Below, piece by piece: positions 43,659 to 64,000 of a stretch of 64,000 bases of DNA; positions within the stretch are counted from its first letter, which is position 1; every line of letters begins with the position of its first letter. A model generated the notes under the pieces. That model saw nothing but the letters and a program-made list of their open reading frames with translations. It was not told the DNA's origin and did not search any database. Both the position numbers and the translations under genes were made by a program. Origin of the DNA: Litomosoides sigmodontis (Eukaryota; Nematoda; Chromadorea; Rhabditida; Onchocercidae); contig OY718804.1 of the NCBI GenBank assembly GCA_963070105.1, positions 1,106,720 through 1,170,719 of the forward strand, in the 5' to 3' direction.

Positions 43659-46099
43659 CTTGATTAAAAAAGAAAAAAAAAAAGGTCAGCATATAATTCA
43701 TGACGAAGTAACGTTCCGTACCTCAAGCAATACATTTTATTTCAATTTCAAATTAGTAATGGTTATTTCATAGCTTAGTGATACCATGGCTAATAGTATC
43801 ATACGTGCTTTTTAGCAAAAAAAAAAGCTTAATAGGTCAATTAGTCATCGTAACTAAAACAACAATAAGCAATGCATGGTTTCTATTAATTAGTATTTTT
43901 TGCTAATTTTTGCTTAAAAAGCTGCACCAATAATCAATTTTCAAATAACCATATAAATGATGTAAATTGAATAAAGCACACTGCTTAACTCTATTAAGTT
44001 ATATCCTTTGACCTGTGAAAATTGCCTACAGTAAGTTAGCAGTGCAATGCGAGAGAAGTGAAGAGAGTAGGAAATATGATACATTTTGTTGATTAGAAAC
44101 ATGAGGAGACCGTAGGGATGTAGGAAAACAAATCCACGATAAACAGACAAATAAAGTAAACAATTAAGTGAATACATAAGTAACGTAAAATAAACAATTT
44201 AGAAAAAAAAAGGAATAAGCAAACAAGCAGAAGCAGAAGGCGCAATAAATGCATCTGCGCGTAAATGAATGCATAAAATAAATAGTACAGGAAAATAAGA
44301 ACAGCTCTAAGGAAAAAAAAACCGGTGGCGGAAGAAAAGGATGGAAAACAAATGCTGTAAAGTAACATCCAATCATTCCATAAAGCTAATTGCTCGCCCA
44401 CCCACGCATGACACTTAACAGAGCCTCCGCCCACGCATTCCAATTAGTGCAACAAAAGAAGGCCGAACACCATCAGCTCATTGCAGCCATGATGCAAACC
44501 ACTCGTCTCATCCATTCACTTCATCCTACAACAGGGAGAACAAGTGATCATCATTTGAATGTTTCATAATATCTGAATTTGAATATCACACATACAAGCA
44601 GGTCAGCATGTGATGTGCAACAAATTGTGCAGGCATTGGAAATATGATATTAAACATTTAGGTACGGAACAAATCTAAAAAAATTTACCAAATAAAAAAT
44701 TAATTTAATAATTAATTTTTTTGAATTTAAGACGAAAATGTAGCACATAATAGAAATAATTATAATCAACAAGAGAGCGTTATAATTATAGTCATGAAGG
44801 GTGATTTGTTTAGTTAAATTACAACCGTTTTATTGTTCTATTAGTTAAATGATTTAAAAAATGCCACAGTTAATTCGTTTTAGCAGAAAAAATTTTTTAT
44901 GCTTAATTTTATTTGTGCTTTATATATAACTAAAACATGCAAATACTGAGCTAAGCAATTTCAAAACGATGAATAATTTTCCCATTTCCCACATTTCAAC
45001 TACCATATTTTCTAATTTTAGCGCATAAGAAGGAGAAGAATAATAGTTACTAGTGCCAGAAATTTCAAATTTCCTACGTCACCATAATCTATTGATGCTT
45101 TTTGCAATTTTTGCTATTTCAAATAATTAAATTTTTTTTAACGAACTGAATTTTATTGCTACTTTTGCTTATTCTAATTTTGATTTTTCCATTTGCACTC
45201 TTGTCACTTCTCGTTTGTTTTTTCTCCATCCTTTCAACAAGAAGCTATCATTTGCCAACTTTTAATTGGCATTCTTTTTCTTTTAACATTTTTAAATTTT
45301 TAGCATTTTTTTTCTTTTTTTTTGCCCAAATATTTTTGGTTTGAATTTTATTATCAAACACACCCATCACTGTTCAGTAGCATCATCATATGCCAACTTC
45401 TATTCATCAAACTGAGCATGAGATAATGAAAAGACGAGTGATAAGACATATGACATGACACTTACATTCACCGTATGCAATACATTTTCTCCTCCCAAAA
45501 TTATCAATTTTTTTTTATTGATTAATTAAATTAAATCGATCAGCGTAACTATGCAGCGATTAATTTTAATCGAAACAATTACCGATGCGCGATCACAATA
45601 GATGACAATAGTAATAATAATAATTATTATAATTACTAATAATAAACGATAATAAATAGCAATTTTTTAAAATAATAGTAATGATAATAATGACAAAGTG
45701 GGAATTTTAGCAATAATTCCTTTCATTTCACCGGCACTTCTTTGATGAAAGTTTGTAGTCGCAAAACAATTAATATAATTTCTGTATGGAATGACATTCA
45801 ACCAAATTCACTCTTGTAAATTCTGACATTAACTGTCATTCATCTAATTAATTCAATTCAATGCATAAATCAAAATGATGCGATACTAAAAGTCACTGCT
45901 TGAGGAAACTGCTTGAGTTTTGCAAAGAGGAATTAATCGAATTTGCTATTTTAGGATTGCTACAGTAGCTGTACATTTTAATATTATCAAATTCTACACG
46001 TTTCATTGTTAGAGCGCATTGTCAGAATTGATTAAATTTAATTCATTTTGAAATTGCTCATTTAACTGTTTCAATTCAGTTCATTGAAACAAACATTAC

Positions 46100-46186
46100 C
46101 ATTGTTAACAACAAACAAGAAGTTGTGATAATTCCTGTTCGCACTAAAATAAAATATTTCTCTATGAATACTACCATCATCGCTAT
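46100..46186 (-). CDS. Possible further 5' exon of the TBC gene
   Basis: On the minus strand an acceptor CACAACACAG is followed by 87 bases open in one frame (DSDDGSIHREIFYFSANRN...), ending AATG|GTAATG in phase 1. That fits the first secure TBC exon at 43658, which starts with two bases. The acidic DSDDGS motif suits the disordered N-terminus, but the intron would be 2.4 kb and no initiating exon was found. Low confidence. Confidence 0.3.
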
Positions 46187-47096
46187 CTGTGTTGTGATGC
46201 AAAATGTGAAATATCAGAAAATGTTGAAAATATTTTAATTTTTTCTCCCTCAAAATGTTCATTTATCAAATATTTAAGAAGTAATTTTATTGTGTGAGAA
46301 AAAAAAAGGCAAAACTTATTATTGCAATAAAAAACAAAAAAAAAAACAAAATGTTCGAAATTTTCTTGACGTGTTTGTTCACTGTTATAACTGTTCCGTT
46401 GCGGCAAATTATATTTCAATCGCTTATTACCACGTCTTTTTGCCAAAGCATTTAAATTTATTTCATTTGAATTTGTCCTTCATAGAGTTATAAAATTTAA
46501 ACTTACTTATATCATTTAAAATAGATTTTAGTTGCAATTTGATTCGTTTATTTTTCATTTTTTATTTTTTTTTTAATTTTTTGATTTTGTTTATTTATAA
46601 TTTTTTTCAATCAACGATGATATGTTTAGCAAAAATTTGCTTTTCACCAATAAACAAAATTTTGCTACAATTTAACAGCTTACTGATTTAAACATTTCCG
46701 TGGTAAATTAAAATGTGCTCAAATAAACAAGCGTTAAATTTTACGGATTAATTTTAAATTTTCGAATTTTTTTTTCATTCACAAAAATATTACTAATTAC
46801 ACATACAATTTCGCGCAACATTCGTTTTTTGTTCCTCCTTTGCCATAAATATGTATATGTGACCTTGATTTGTGGAAATTTTTAAACAGCCAATTTTTAC
46901 ATTTAAAACGACACGTTTCTGTTAAAAAAATTTCATTGTATGAAAATCGTTTAGTTTGAAATTTTTCAATTTTCGTCAGTTTCTTCCTTTCGGACTACTT
47001 TTGTGTTGTGTACGAGAGAAAGAAGATGCCAGTAGCATTTCACTTCATCAGCCAAAATATCCTCCTCATGTCATTTTTGTTTAAACAAAAAAAAAG

Positions 47097-47100
<4 letters not shown>

Positions 47101-47133
<33 letters not shown>
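47101..47133 (+). repeat. (GA)n microsatellite
   Basis: Sixteen uninterrupted AG units preceded by an A run. Confidence 0.95.
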
Positions 47134-47137
<4 letters not shown>

Positions 47138-47646
47138 CCGAAACGAAAAATGAACGCACTGCTTTAGCTGCTGTGCCTTCCCTTCTCTATTTACTTCTGC
47201 ATCCGTTGATGCTTTTTTTTCTTTTGTTATTTAAAAAAAAAGAGAATGTATCAAATTTTGTGCACTTTTTTTTTGCTTAATTATTTAATTAGAAGCTTTT
47301 TTTTGTTGAAAAAATGAATGAAATTTAATTTGTTTAAGTTTGTTTAGAAAATTTATTCAAAAAAAAAGATGATGATAGGAATTAATGAAATAACCGGCAG
47401 CTATCAACTGTTTTACCATTCATTTCTTTTTTTTTTGATAATTAATAATATGATAGAATTTGATGATAAAAGTTTACAGTTTGTTTTCCTCTTCAATGTA
47501 TCATTTCATTGAGCGAATTATAAATTTCAACGATTAATGAATAAATGTTAATCAGGCCTATCAGCTTATCATTTTTATCATCACGCCAAACTACCTAACA
47601 CCATTAGTATCAATCACGCTAAAGCTCATAAAACATGCGTGTAAGC

Positions 47647-47647
<1 letters not shown>

Positions 47648-47696
<49 letters not shown>

Positions 47697-47700
47697 GTGT
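47648..47700 (+). repeat. (TG)n microsatellite
   Basis: About 26 TG units with one TGCG interruption near 47690. Confidence 0.95.
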
Positions 47701-48295
47701 GCATGAATGTAATTCTGCCAAAGTATTTTATGAATTTGAAAAATGCTCATCATCCGTCATTTCATATTTTTTCCACTTTGCCATCATTATGATATTATCA
47801 TAGAGAAAAAAAGGGTGGAAGAAACCTCTGACACATTTTTAAACAATGACGAAATTCTGAAATTCTTTTAGAAATAGTGCACCACAATAAATGCCCACAC
47901 ATATATTAATAATTAAAAAAATAAGCATTTCTTTGAATTAATTTGAAAGATCTACCGGAACTGGAAATGAGGATTAGTCGTGAACGGGATGTTTTAATGA
48001 TATTTTATGATGATCATGGAATCAGCACCAAAGAATAATAATAATGACGATAATAATAACAATAATAGCAGAAAAAAAAAATAATAATATATAGTAATGT
48101 TGGAAATAATAATGATGATAATAAGATGATTTCATGGTTTAGGATGAATTTTATGAAATAATGAAGTCGGCTAGCAATCAATATCGCTGATAATTGTTAG
48201 AAAATATCGAAGAGCAGTAAAAAATTTACAGGAGAAATTCGTGAACTGAAAATGAGGAATATAAAAATGTATGATAGTATTGAAATACATAATGC

Positions 48296-48520
48296 TGATG
48301 ATGATGAATGATGATGATGATAATGATGATAATGATGATGATGATAATGATGATGATAATGATGATGATAATGATGATGACGGTGACGGTGATGATGATA
48401 ATGATGATGACGGTGACGGTGATGATGATGATGATAACGATGATGATGATAATGATGATGACGGTGATGATGATGATGATAATGATGATGGTGATAGTGA
48501 CTCCTATCAATGGTGATAAT
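48296..48520 (+). repeat. GAT/AAT/GAC imperfect trinucleotide array
   Basis: Triplet repeat of GATGAT with AAT, GAC and GGT variants. The block gatgacggtgacggtgatg recurs. It can read as poly-Asp, poly-Met/Ile or poly-Ile depending on frame, with no coding context around it. Confidence 0.9.
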
Positions 48521-49138
48521 AATGATAGTAACGGCCTATTACTCATTACATAACACATGTACGTTATCATTACGATATATTAAAAACTTTTTAAATTAAA
48601 GATTTCAACTTAAATATCTCAAACAAATGCAGTTTAGCAAATCAAAAATCTTTCTTCATAATTTTTGTAACAAATGAAAAGAAAACAAAAAGAATTATCT
48701 CGAAATCTTTCATTAACAAATACGACTTAGTGATAAACTTTTGAATGAATGAATTAATATTGTTGAGTGATAACTGTCAAAAGAATCGTTCATAAAGTTA
48801 AACTTTTTTTTTGAAGCTAAGAATGAAGTAAAGAAAGATGAAAGGGATGGTGAAAACAAAGAAGAAATTTCGCATTTCTAAAAATTAAACTAAAAGGTGA
48901 AAGAAAAGGTGGAAATAGCAAAAAATTATTTTAAGAAGGTTTAGTCAACAAAAAATTTTGCAATTAATTGTGCATTGATGTTGAAATTGAAATTTTCCCC
49001 ACTAACTATCTCTTTCAGCGTACGGTGATGAAAAGGGAGGAAAAAAAAAACAAATATAAAATCTTTTGCTTCCACTTCTCTTCCCTCACTTTACATTTTC
49101 ATCGCATTTTTTTTCCTCTGTAAAATTGTTGAAAATAT

Positions 49139-49345
49139 ATGCAAAGAAAGAAGGTGAAGAAATGAAATTGAAAAGGAGAGAGAAAGAGGTGAGAGAGAGG
49201 AAAAGATAGATGGAGGCAAGACAAAATGAGATGAAGAAGAAAAAGAAAAAATTAAATTAAGTGGAAAAGATGAAAGAAAAGCGGCTCAAGAAGACTAGGA
49301 CGAGGAGGAGACGGAGGAGGAGGTGGAAGAAAGATGATAAGCCAT
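49139..49345 (+). repeat. Polypurine tract about 200 bases long
   Basis: The plus strand is almost entirely A and G, with rare pyrimidine breaks, including gaggaggagacggaggagg near 49301-49325. It lies about 1.2 kb upstream of the SMP/C1 gene. Confidence 0.7.
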
Positions 49346-49707
49346 TCATTTAAATAAATAAATCAATTGAATTGATTGATAACTGGATGGGTTCTAAGCA
49401 ATCATCCCACGTTATCCCACATTTTTTTTCACGTTTTCAACTTTCCATCATTTCATTCCTTTACGTAAGTAATTAAGTATACGAGCTCTACCGCCTTTTC
49501 GCCTACATTACCTCCAAAATAAACAAGAAAAAGAAAAACACCACGTTTACTGCTATCGGCGAAGCGTTGAATATGTTAGAGACAGTTAACGGAATATCTA
49601 TGCTGTCTACACGTATGCGTATGCGTATGTGCGTGTTGTGTGCGTGTGCGTCTGCGTGTATGTATGTGTGTTCTTCAATTCTGAAGCTTAAAATATTGTA
49701 ATGTTGT

Positions 49708-49750
<43 letters not shown>

Positions 49751-50544
49751 CGTTAACGAAAGTTTGAATTACATAATATATGAACAGAATTTCCTCCATT
49801 CCTAACGGATTGCAATTTTTCTCTCTAAAAAATTTAAATTTTAATCAGGTGTTGCGACACTTTAATCAGTCATCAATTCAACTTTAATTTCAATTTACTA
49901 GCTTTTTTCCCACTTCAACGTCAGCTTCAATTCACTAATCTTCTACCACTTTACTAACTATTATTGTTCATTCAGTTCATTCAATACTGTTTAATTAATC
50001 ATTTATACTATTTGCTATTACGATTATTTATTATTACTATTGCTGTTGTTACTATTTCCTGTTATTAATTACTATATTTGTTTTCAGTATTGTTGTTACT
50101 ATTGTTTCTTGTCATTATTACTGCTAATTATTGCCATTGTTATTAATATCACTGTTGTTTCTCTGCTATCTGCTACCATTCATATTCTTATTGTCATTGT
50201 CATTATCGTTATTTCTATCATGATTTCTGATAATCTATTCCTATTACTGCTATTATTGTTATTGTTATTTTTTTTAGCAGTGTTATTATTTACCGTTAAT
50301 TATCGTTAATTATTCATTGTTGTTCTCACAAATGATAATGAGTATTGTGAATTATCATTAGCGTTGCTAACGCTATTAATAGCAAAAGCAGCTAACTTTA
50401 AAGACGTACTCGAAATGTTGAGAATTGATATTCGAAATGTTGAGAATTGCAATTACAATTACAATTACAATTAGAGAATTGCAATTGCTAAGTGATATTT
50501 CAGGGCGATTTCATTGCAGTTGTAATTTCGAAAAGTGAACAGTG

Positions 50545-58382
<7,838 letters not shown>

Positions 58383-60306
58383 ATTTTTCATTTTTGTACT
58401 GTCTCTTCCTTGCTAAAGTTTTCACAATTCAATTACGATACTTTTGAAATGATTAGTTTCATTAAATATTCTTTTTAACTATAAAAAAATTATCATGCAA
58501 AACTTGAATAATTTAATTCAATCGGGACATTTTTATCGATTATACATATACATATTCATATTTAGATATTTAGGAAAATTAAATTTATTGAAAAAATGAA
58601 ATAATCGAATGACTGCTTTTGTGTTTCTTAGATTTTTTTTTATTTCTTTAAAAAAACATGTTAACAAATATATCTTTCAGAATGAAAGATGTTGATTGGG
58701 AATATCTGTTAGCAAACAAACAAATGAATGAATTCATTTCCGAAGATGGCATATGAATATAGAAATGAATTGAATTACTCAATTAATACATTATCGTTAT
58801 AATTATTATTGCTATTGCTATTTAATAATCGGTCTATCGAAATAATCGTTGCTTGAAATGCAAATAATAGTTTGATAAAAGATGATTTGTTGGTCAATGA
58901 AATGTAAGAGACAAACATAAAAGCAATTCATATTAATGATAATTTTCAAATGTTTCTGTTACAGTACACTTTGCACAATTCAATTGATGAAGAGGGAAAG
59001 TGGAAAAATTTTAATTTCTTGCTGCTGTTTTACTGCTTATGCAATAAATGAAATATGATTACCGATTGATTGCATATAAATTCTATGAGTTCTCAGAACT
59101 CAACAATTCGTGAGTGGGACGAAGCAAAAGATCAATGTCTGAAGCGAAACAAGAAAGAATTAAAGAAAATTTAAATTTTCATTTAACATTTGTGAATGTG
59201 GAAGTAATGCTTTATAATTTAAATTTTCATTTAACATTTGTGAATGTGGAAGCAATGCTTTATAAATACTTGCAATCGTCAACGTATTAGTATTGCTATT
59301 AGTGAAAGCAAAACACTACTATTATTCAATAAATCACAAAAATGAATTGTATTTGAAAACTTTTAACGCAACTAATGATCATCTATGGAAAGAATTTGCC
59401 TCGTTTTACTCATCTCACGACGATTACAGTTTGTATTTGCAAATTTTTCGATATTTAAACCTATGAAAAACCAACTGTTAAGTGATACATTAAAAAAAAG
59501 CTTTTAAAAGATAACAGAAGAAGCTTAAATTCAGAAATATGCTTAAATCGCACATCATACCTACTGGATAACAAACGTCCGTGTCAAAATCTCTTTGACA
59601 ACTGAAATTTGTAGTATTTCATAACGACTACGAGTGAGAAATCGCATAGTGACGCCAAGGTAGCAAAGTGACGCCAACCCTTTGTGGGACAGTTCGAGAC
59701 GCTAAAATCCGGCAAGTTTTACGTTTGCGTTCATCAGACGTGCTTTTCTCTTATTTCCGGTGGTGTAAGTATTGATATATTTGAAGCGTGTTTTTCAATG
59801 AGATATAGTGATCTTTTAAATTGCATTATTTTCTTTTTTTCTTTTGCGATTTTTACTGTGATTTCAGTTACTGTTCATGCTTGACCGTAACATTAGTTTG
59901 AGCGTTTGAATGATCACACTTCATGTTCCAGCTGTTCTTATTTCATTCTAAAGTTATTTCATTGTTCATTTTCTAGTAATATTGTCCATACATCTCAAAT
60001 GGAGCATCTACTACGTCTGCCACTTTGTTTTTTCAAACAAATTTCAGTTTTTAAATTTAATATGGAAAGCAGAGGTTTTTTGATCCGTATAATTTTATGA
60101 GTCTCGATTACACTGTCATTGTAATTGTAAATTTAAAAAAAAACTGTCATTGTAATTGTATGGAAGCTACTTTTTTGTAACGAGTGATTAATGGTGGTAA
60201 CGATCAGCGAATCTGCGTTAAAAATGCCTTATGTGAAAGCTTATGAGATTAGGCTCGATATTGAAAGAATTTTTGATTGCAGAATTATTCATTACTTCAT
60301 TTTTAG
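58383..60306. other. Intergenic region and PRP19 promoter/leader
   Basis: The left part is AT-rich with a 48-bp tandem duplication at 59171-59266 (ttaaattttcatttaac...). The part at 59570-59780 is GC-richer and holds GTGACGCCAA twice (about 59649-59680). A strong donor GTAAGT begins at 59765, so a non-coding first exon ending at 59764 may be cis-spliced to the PRP19 coding exon at 60307. Confidence 0.5.
59171..59266 (+). repeat. 48-bp tandem duplication
   Basis: Two copies of ttaaattttcatttaac...gcaatgctttataa start at 59171 and 59219 and differ at one visible position (gaagt/gaagc). Confidence 0.9.
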
Positions 60307-63300
60307 ATGTCTGCATTGTACACTTGTTCGATCAGTGGTGAGCCGGCGGAGGTACCAGTTGTATCACCCGTTTCTGGACGAATTTTCGAAAAACGACTCA
60401 TTGTTAAATATATTAATGAAAATGGCACCGATCCATTTAAAAATGACGCACTTACCATCGATCAGGTAAATACCACACATTATTTAGGGAATTTTTTTAA
60501 TAGAAAGGTTTGAGAACTCTAAAAATTTGACCACTGCATCGAACATATTACCTGACTGCATATAGTTGTTGCCTTTGACTCATTTTGCTTTACAGTTGGT
60601 TGAAATCAAGTCTGATGTGGCGAGTGCGATGCCACGAACTGTTGCGGCAACGTCAATACCGTCGATGTTAAAGATATTACAGGACGAATGGGATGCTTGC
60701 ATGCTCAACAGCTTCATGTTACGTGAACAGTTGCAAAATGCACGTCAAGAATTGTCACATACATTGTATCAGGTTAGAATATCGATTTAGTTGACCGTGA
60801 ATTGCACATCATAACCGTTGCTTATCTTTTTTTGAGCTATATTATGCTACGCAATATATTAAACTTCGTTTAAAATTTAGAAATTTGGCTTTGGCTTGTT
60901 AGTTTTAGGAAAATCGAAAATTGGATAGCGTTATTAAGTTCTACAAATTATTAGAAATTTTGAGAAAACGTGGTTCTTTTTCTGTAGCATGATGCCGCTT
61001 GTCGTGTGATTGCACGTTTATCGAAAGAACTCAATGCTGCACGTGAGGCACTTTCAACACTGAAACCACAAGCAGCGGTTGATGTTGGAAGCATACAGGA
61101 TGAAATGGAAACGGTTGATGAAGGTATCACTTGCGTACATTTTTAAATGTGATAATTTGGAATTGGAAAGCATTGTCCAATTTAGTTTTCAATTGCATCC
61201 GTATATTTATTCGGATTACATTTTGAGATTCTTTTATTTATTAGGTGTGCAAGGAATCAATGAAGTAGTGCTGAAAAAGCTGCAAGACAAGGCGGCTACT
61301 TTAACAGCTGCGCGAAAACAACGTGGGAAGAATTTGCCAGAAACATTGTCAAAACCGGAGTTGGTAAAGACATTCATGCAGATAGCATGCCATACTGGAA
61401 TTCACAGCACAAGTGTACCTGGATTAACAGCTCTTGATGTTCAGGTAATTTCCGGTGTCAAATGGGTTTTTTGGATAAGAAATTGCATAGATGAAGTAAC
61501 GGAATGCTTTTTTAGGATAATATGATATTGACAGGTGGGATCGACAAAGCCGTTGTTCTGTTTAATAGTGAAACAGAAACAGTTGCAGCAACATTCAAAG
61601 GACATCAAAAGAAGATATCGGCTGTTATTTTGCATCCAACGAAAGAAACGTGTCTTTCGGCATCGTCTGATGGACAGGTATTGTTCAGATTGTTAAAAGC
61701 CAAAAAATTAGATTTCGAAGTACAATTTATATCAGAAACTGAGTATGCTGGATTTATTTTTCGAAAGAAATAGATTGATATTCCTATTCTGGAATTATGG
61801 ATTGATGGATTAATTGCTTTTTGTTTGATTATAGACTTTTTCTTTGAACTTAATAATTTTGTGATGTAGTTTAGGTTCGAGTTTGGTCTATCAAAGAAGA
61901 AGCTTGTCGTCATGTAATTGAAACTCATGAAAGTGCTGTAACAGATATATCATTGCATGCTACTGGTGACTACGTCCTGTCTGTTTCGAATGATTCTTCT
62001 TGGGCTCTCTCTGATATTTATTCCGGAAAAACTCTTTGCAAAGTATGCTTATTTTCATTTACCTTACAGACTTGAGTTTTACGCTGAATGATTTTTACAG
62101 CCCTTAGATCTTTAATGCTAATGATTTTTGAGTTCTAGGTTCATGCTTTGCTTTTTTTTTTCAAATATTTCCTAACATCTTTACGACTGCAGGAAATTTT
62201 TACTTCGAGTTGATAATACTATAATGGATTATGGCAAAGATGCATCTGTGCTTGCAAAATAATAATGTCGACTTTATTTTATTGTCATCTAATTTTTATA
62301 TAATTAGGTGCACTCTGACGATAAGAATAAAGTGCCAATTTGTTGTGGACAGTTCCATCCAGATGGTCTCATTTTTGGTACTGGAACAGCAGATTCAATT
62401 GTGAAAATTTGGGATTTGAAAGAGCAAACAAATGTTGCTAATTTTCCAGGCCATCAAGGTTCCTTTGTTTTGCATTATTCGTTATGTCATAGTGACACTG
62501 CTAAATTGCTAGCCCATTATATTAACCACGCCAAGAATCCCGGAATAGCCAACTTTTAATTCATTGGTTTTTTTGATATGTATGTGAAAATAACGTGCTG
62601 GGTTTTGTAGCGTACACTACTCGGTACACTTCTTCAGATCACTGCAAATTTCTTATTCATTCATATAGATAGAGAGGAGAGATCAATGAGCATGAAACAT
62701 ATGATAAAAGCATAGTCGGATTAATAAGTTTGAAGCAACTAATGATGAAAATGTAAATGAAATTAGTGAATGAGGGCATGATTTTTAAGGTATGGTGAAA
62801 GCAATTGCATTTTCTGAAAACGGTTACTATTTGGCAACAGGCGCAGAGGATGGTGAGGTGAAGTTGTGGGATTTAAGAAAATTGAAGAGCTTCAAAACAA
62901 TGACGATCAATGAAGGAAAGCATACTGTAAATTCGATTCATATTACGACTTTTTTTTACACTACAAGCTAAAAAATGCGGGATTGGGGTATATTATGTGC
63001 AATGCTCAGATTTTTTAGGAGCAAAAAAATTGTTCCTTATTTTCAGCTATTATTATAAGATTATGTTTGTCGTTGTCTTATGTTATTAAAAAAAATACCC
63101 TTACATACCATTAATAATGGACCGAAATCTGTCGATTCAGACTATTTTGAAGCATTACGTATTTATAGGCTCAGTCTGACTGGCAATAGTCGGTGTTAAA
63201 AAAATTACTTTGTTCTCAATGAAAAGTGCAAAGTCGAAGTTTCTTGATTTTTTAGCTTTCGGGCATTTGTTTCGATCAATCAGGTACTTATTTGGCAGTA

Positions 63301-63465
63301 GCAGGAGCTGATGTGCAAGTAATACATGTTAAACCGTGGACAGTACTTTCTACTTTAACGGAACATAAGGATGCCGTTACATCGGTTCGATTTGGACGTG
63401 ATGCGCACAGCGTTCTATCGGTTGGTATGGATCGCTCATTACGCATCTACGCTCCTCCACAGTGA
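60307..63465 (+). CDS. prp-19: PRP19 / PRPF19, U-box E3 ligase and spliceosome factor
   Basis: Core of the Prp19 (NineTeen) complex: a nuclear U-box ubiquitin ligase needed for spliceosome activation and the DNA-damage response. Nine exons: 60307-60465, 60596-60772, 60988-61123, 61245-61444, 61516-61677, 61875-62042, 62308-62458, 62790-62926, 63256-63465. All phases close, giving 499 residues (human about 504). The U-box is at residues 1-70 ([20 protein letters not shown], then [17 protein letters not shown]). The central coiled coil is at about 70-150 and the linker includes [17 protein letters not shown] seven-bladed WD40 propeller runs from about 220 ([51 protein letters not shown]) to the end [10 protein letters not shown]. 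The ATG follows the acceptor CATTTTAG directly. Apparently intact. Confidence 0.96.
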
Positions 63466-63932
63466 TCAGTGGAGCTTCTAGTTTGGAAATGTTCAATTAT
63501 AAAGATGCCCGTTAAATTTAACTAGAATCATGTCGAAATGCTGAAATTGATTTAAAAGTCATTAATTTGTGTTTTCTTGATTTTGTTTTACATTTGGCCA
63601 TTTCTTTAAAAAACAGTTCGGAAACACTCAAGAAGTAATGATGGTATTCTGTCACTAATTTCAGGAAATCTCTATTCCGTTTCATATTTGTTTATTTATT
63701 TTCGTACATATGAGCAGCACCACAAATAAGAGTCCACAAAATTTCTTTGGTTGATAATTTTATAATTTTCGCAACTGGAACAGATATTTTATAATTAAGT
63801 AAATATCAGTCCTGAAATGCTTTGGTGATGCTTGATCAAGTTATAATAAATTCGTTACATAGTAATCTGGGAGAAAAAATTAAGAAAAACAAGGAAAACA
63901 AAAGTTGAATGCAGTAGATTCCATCAACTAAA
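63466..63932. other. Spacer between PRP19 and the next gene
   Basis: 467 bases with a candidate poly(A) signal AATAAA at 63845-63850 and an acceptor-like GAATGCAG ending at about 63913, 19 bases before the next ATG. The short same-strand spacing allows an operon, but does not prove one. Confidence 0.5.
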
Positions 63933-64000
63933 ATGGAGCTTCGCAGTGATGACACAGATGATGTTATTGACTCTTCATTTTTGCTATGGCTAAATGATTG
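63933..64000 (+). CDS. Start of a further gene, cut off by the window end
   Basis: The frame opens MELRSDDTDDVIDSSFLLWL and is still open at the last base. It follows an acceptor-like site, is acidic, and shows no recognisable domain in the 22 residues available. It may be co-transcribed with PRP19. Confidence 0.45.
   Translation, partial: MELRSDDTDDVIDSSFLLWLND

Larger units (their letters stand above)
46187..50544. other. Intergenic region between divergent genes
   Basis: Separates the TBC gene (-) and the SMP/C1 gene (+), so it should hold both promoters. No supported exon. It is rich in simple repeats: (GA)n at 47101-47133, (TG)n at 47648-47700, GAT/GAC repeats at 48296-48520, polypurine at about 49139-49345, and TG-rich runs at 49610-49675 and 49709-49744. 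Confidence 0.55.

Noticed and set aside
44093..44443. Hydrophobic 116-residue minus-strand frame
   Set aside because: Low-complexity Phe/Leu/Cys composition typical of non-coding AT-rich DNA; it has no splice relation to the TBC gene.
48226..48570. Poly-Asp, poly-Met and poly-Ile frames
   Set aside because: All arise from the GAT/GAC trinucleotide array; no flanking coding sequence or consistent frame.
59684..59884. 66-residue frame upstream of PRP19
   Set aside because: Starts at GTG and crosses the GTAAGT donor at 59765; better read as a leader exon plus intron.

Overview
The window is from a nematode, most likely a filarial (Onchocercidae-type) worm. The base composition is strongly AT-rich. 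Genes are split into many short exons by introns with T-rich TTTCAG/TTTTAG acceptors and GT(A/T)AG donors. Acceptor-like sites sit immediately upstream of start codons, as expected for spliced-leader trans-splicing. Intergenic DNA is packed with microsatellites and short tandem duplications. The species assignment is inference. I saw no bacterial, viral or transposase-coding sequence, no tRNA/rRNA and no CRISPR array.

Layout, left to right: (1) 2.75-10.7 kb, + strand: the dynein-2 intermediate chain WDR60/DYNC2I1, reconstructed in about 18 exons. It carries an in-frame TAA in one otherwise well-bounded exon, one clean GC-AG intron, and one exon junction with no GT-AG solution. (2) 13.67-14.77 kb: an apparently perfect (TAA)366 array. 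(3) 15.6-18.6 kb, + strand: two tandem paralogues encoding small secreted proteins, each made of three six-cysteine repeats. (4) 22.5-24.0 kb, + strand: complexin. (5) 26.7-29.4 kb, - strand: an unrecognised cysteine-rich, N-glycosylated-looking single-pass membrane protein. (6) 31.8-32.3 kb: a 99-bp minisatellite. (7) 36.05-43.66 kb, - strand (possibly to 46.2 kb): a TBC1D12/TBC1D14-type Rab GAP. (8) 50.5-58.4 kb, + strand: a membrane-anchored lipid-transfer protein with TM, SMP-like, C2, polybasic and C1 parts (TMEM24/C2CD2L and PDZD8 relatives). (9) 60.3-63.5 kb, + strand: the splicing factor and ubiquitin ligase PRP19. (10) The first codons of another + strand gene at the right edge.

The genes do not form one pathway. 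Several act in neurons or membrane traffic (complexin in exocytosis, TBC GAP in Rab control, SMP protein at membrane contacts, WDR60 in retrograde ciliary transport), but that is probably ordinary gene neighbourhood. Exon joins were made by hand from splice consensus, reading-frame phase and family similarity. For most genes every phase closes exactly, which is the main support.
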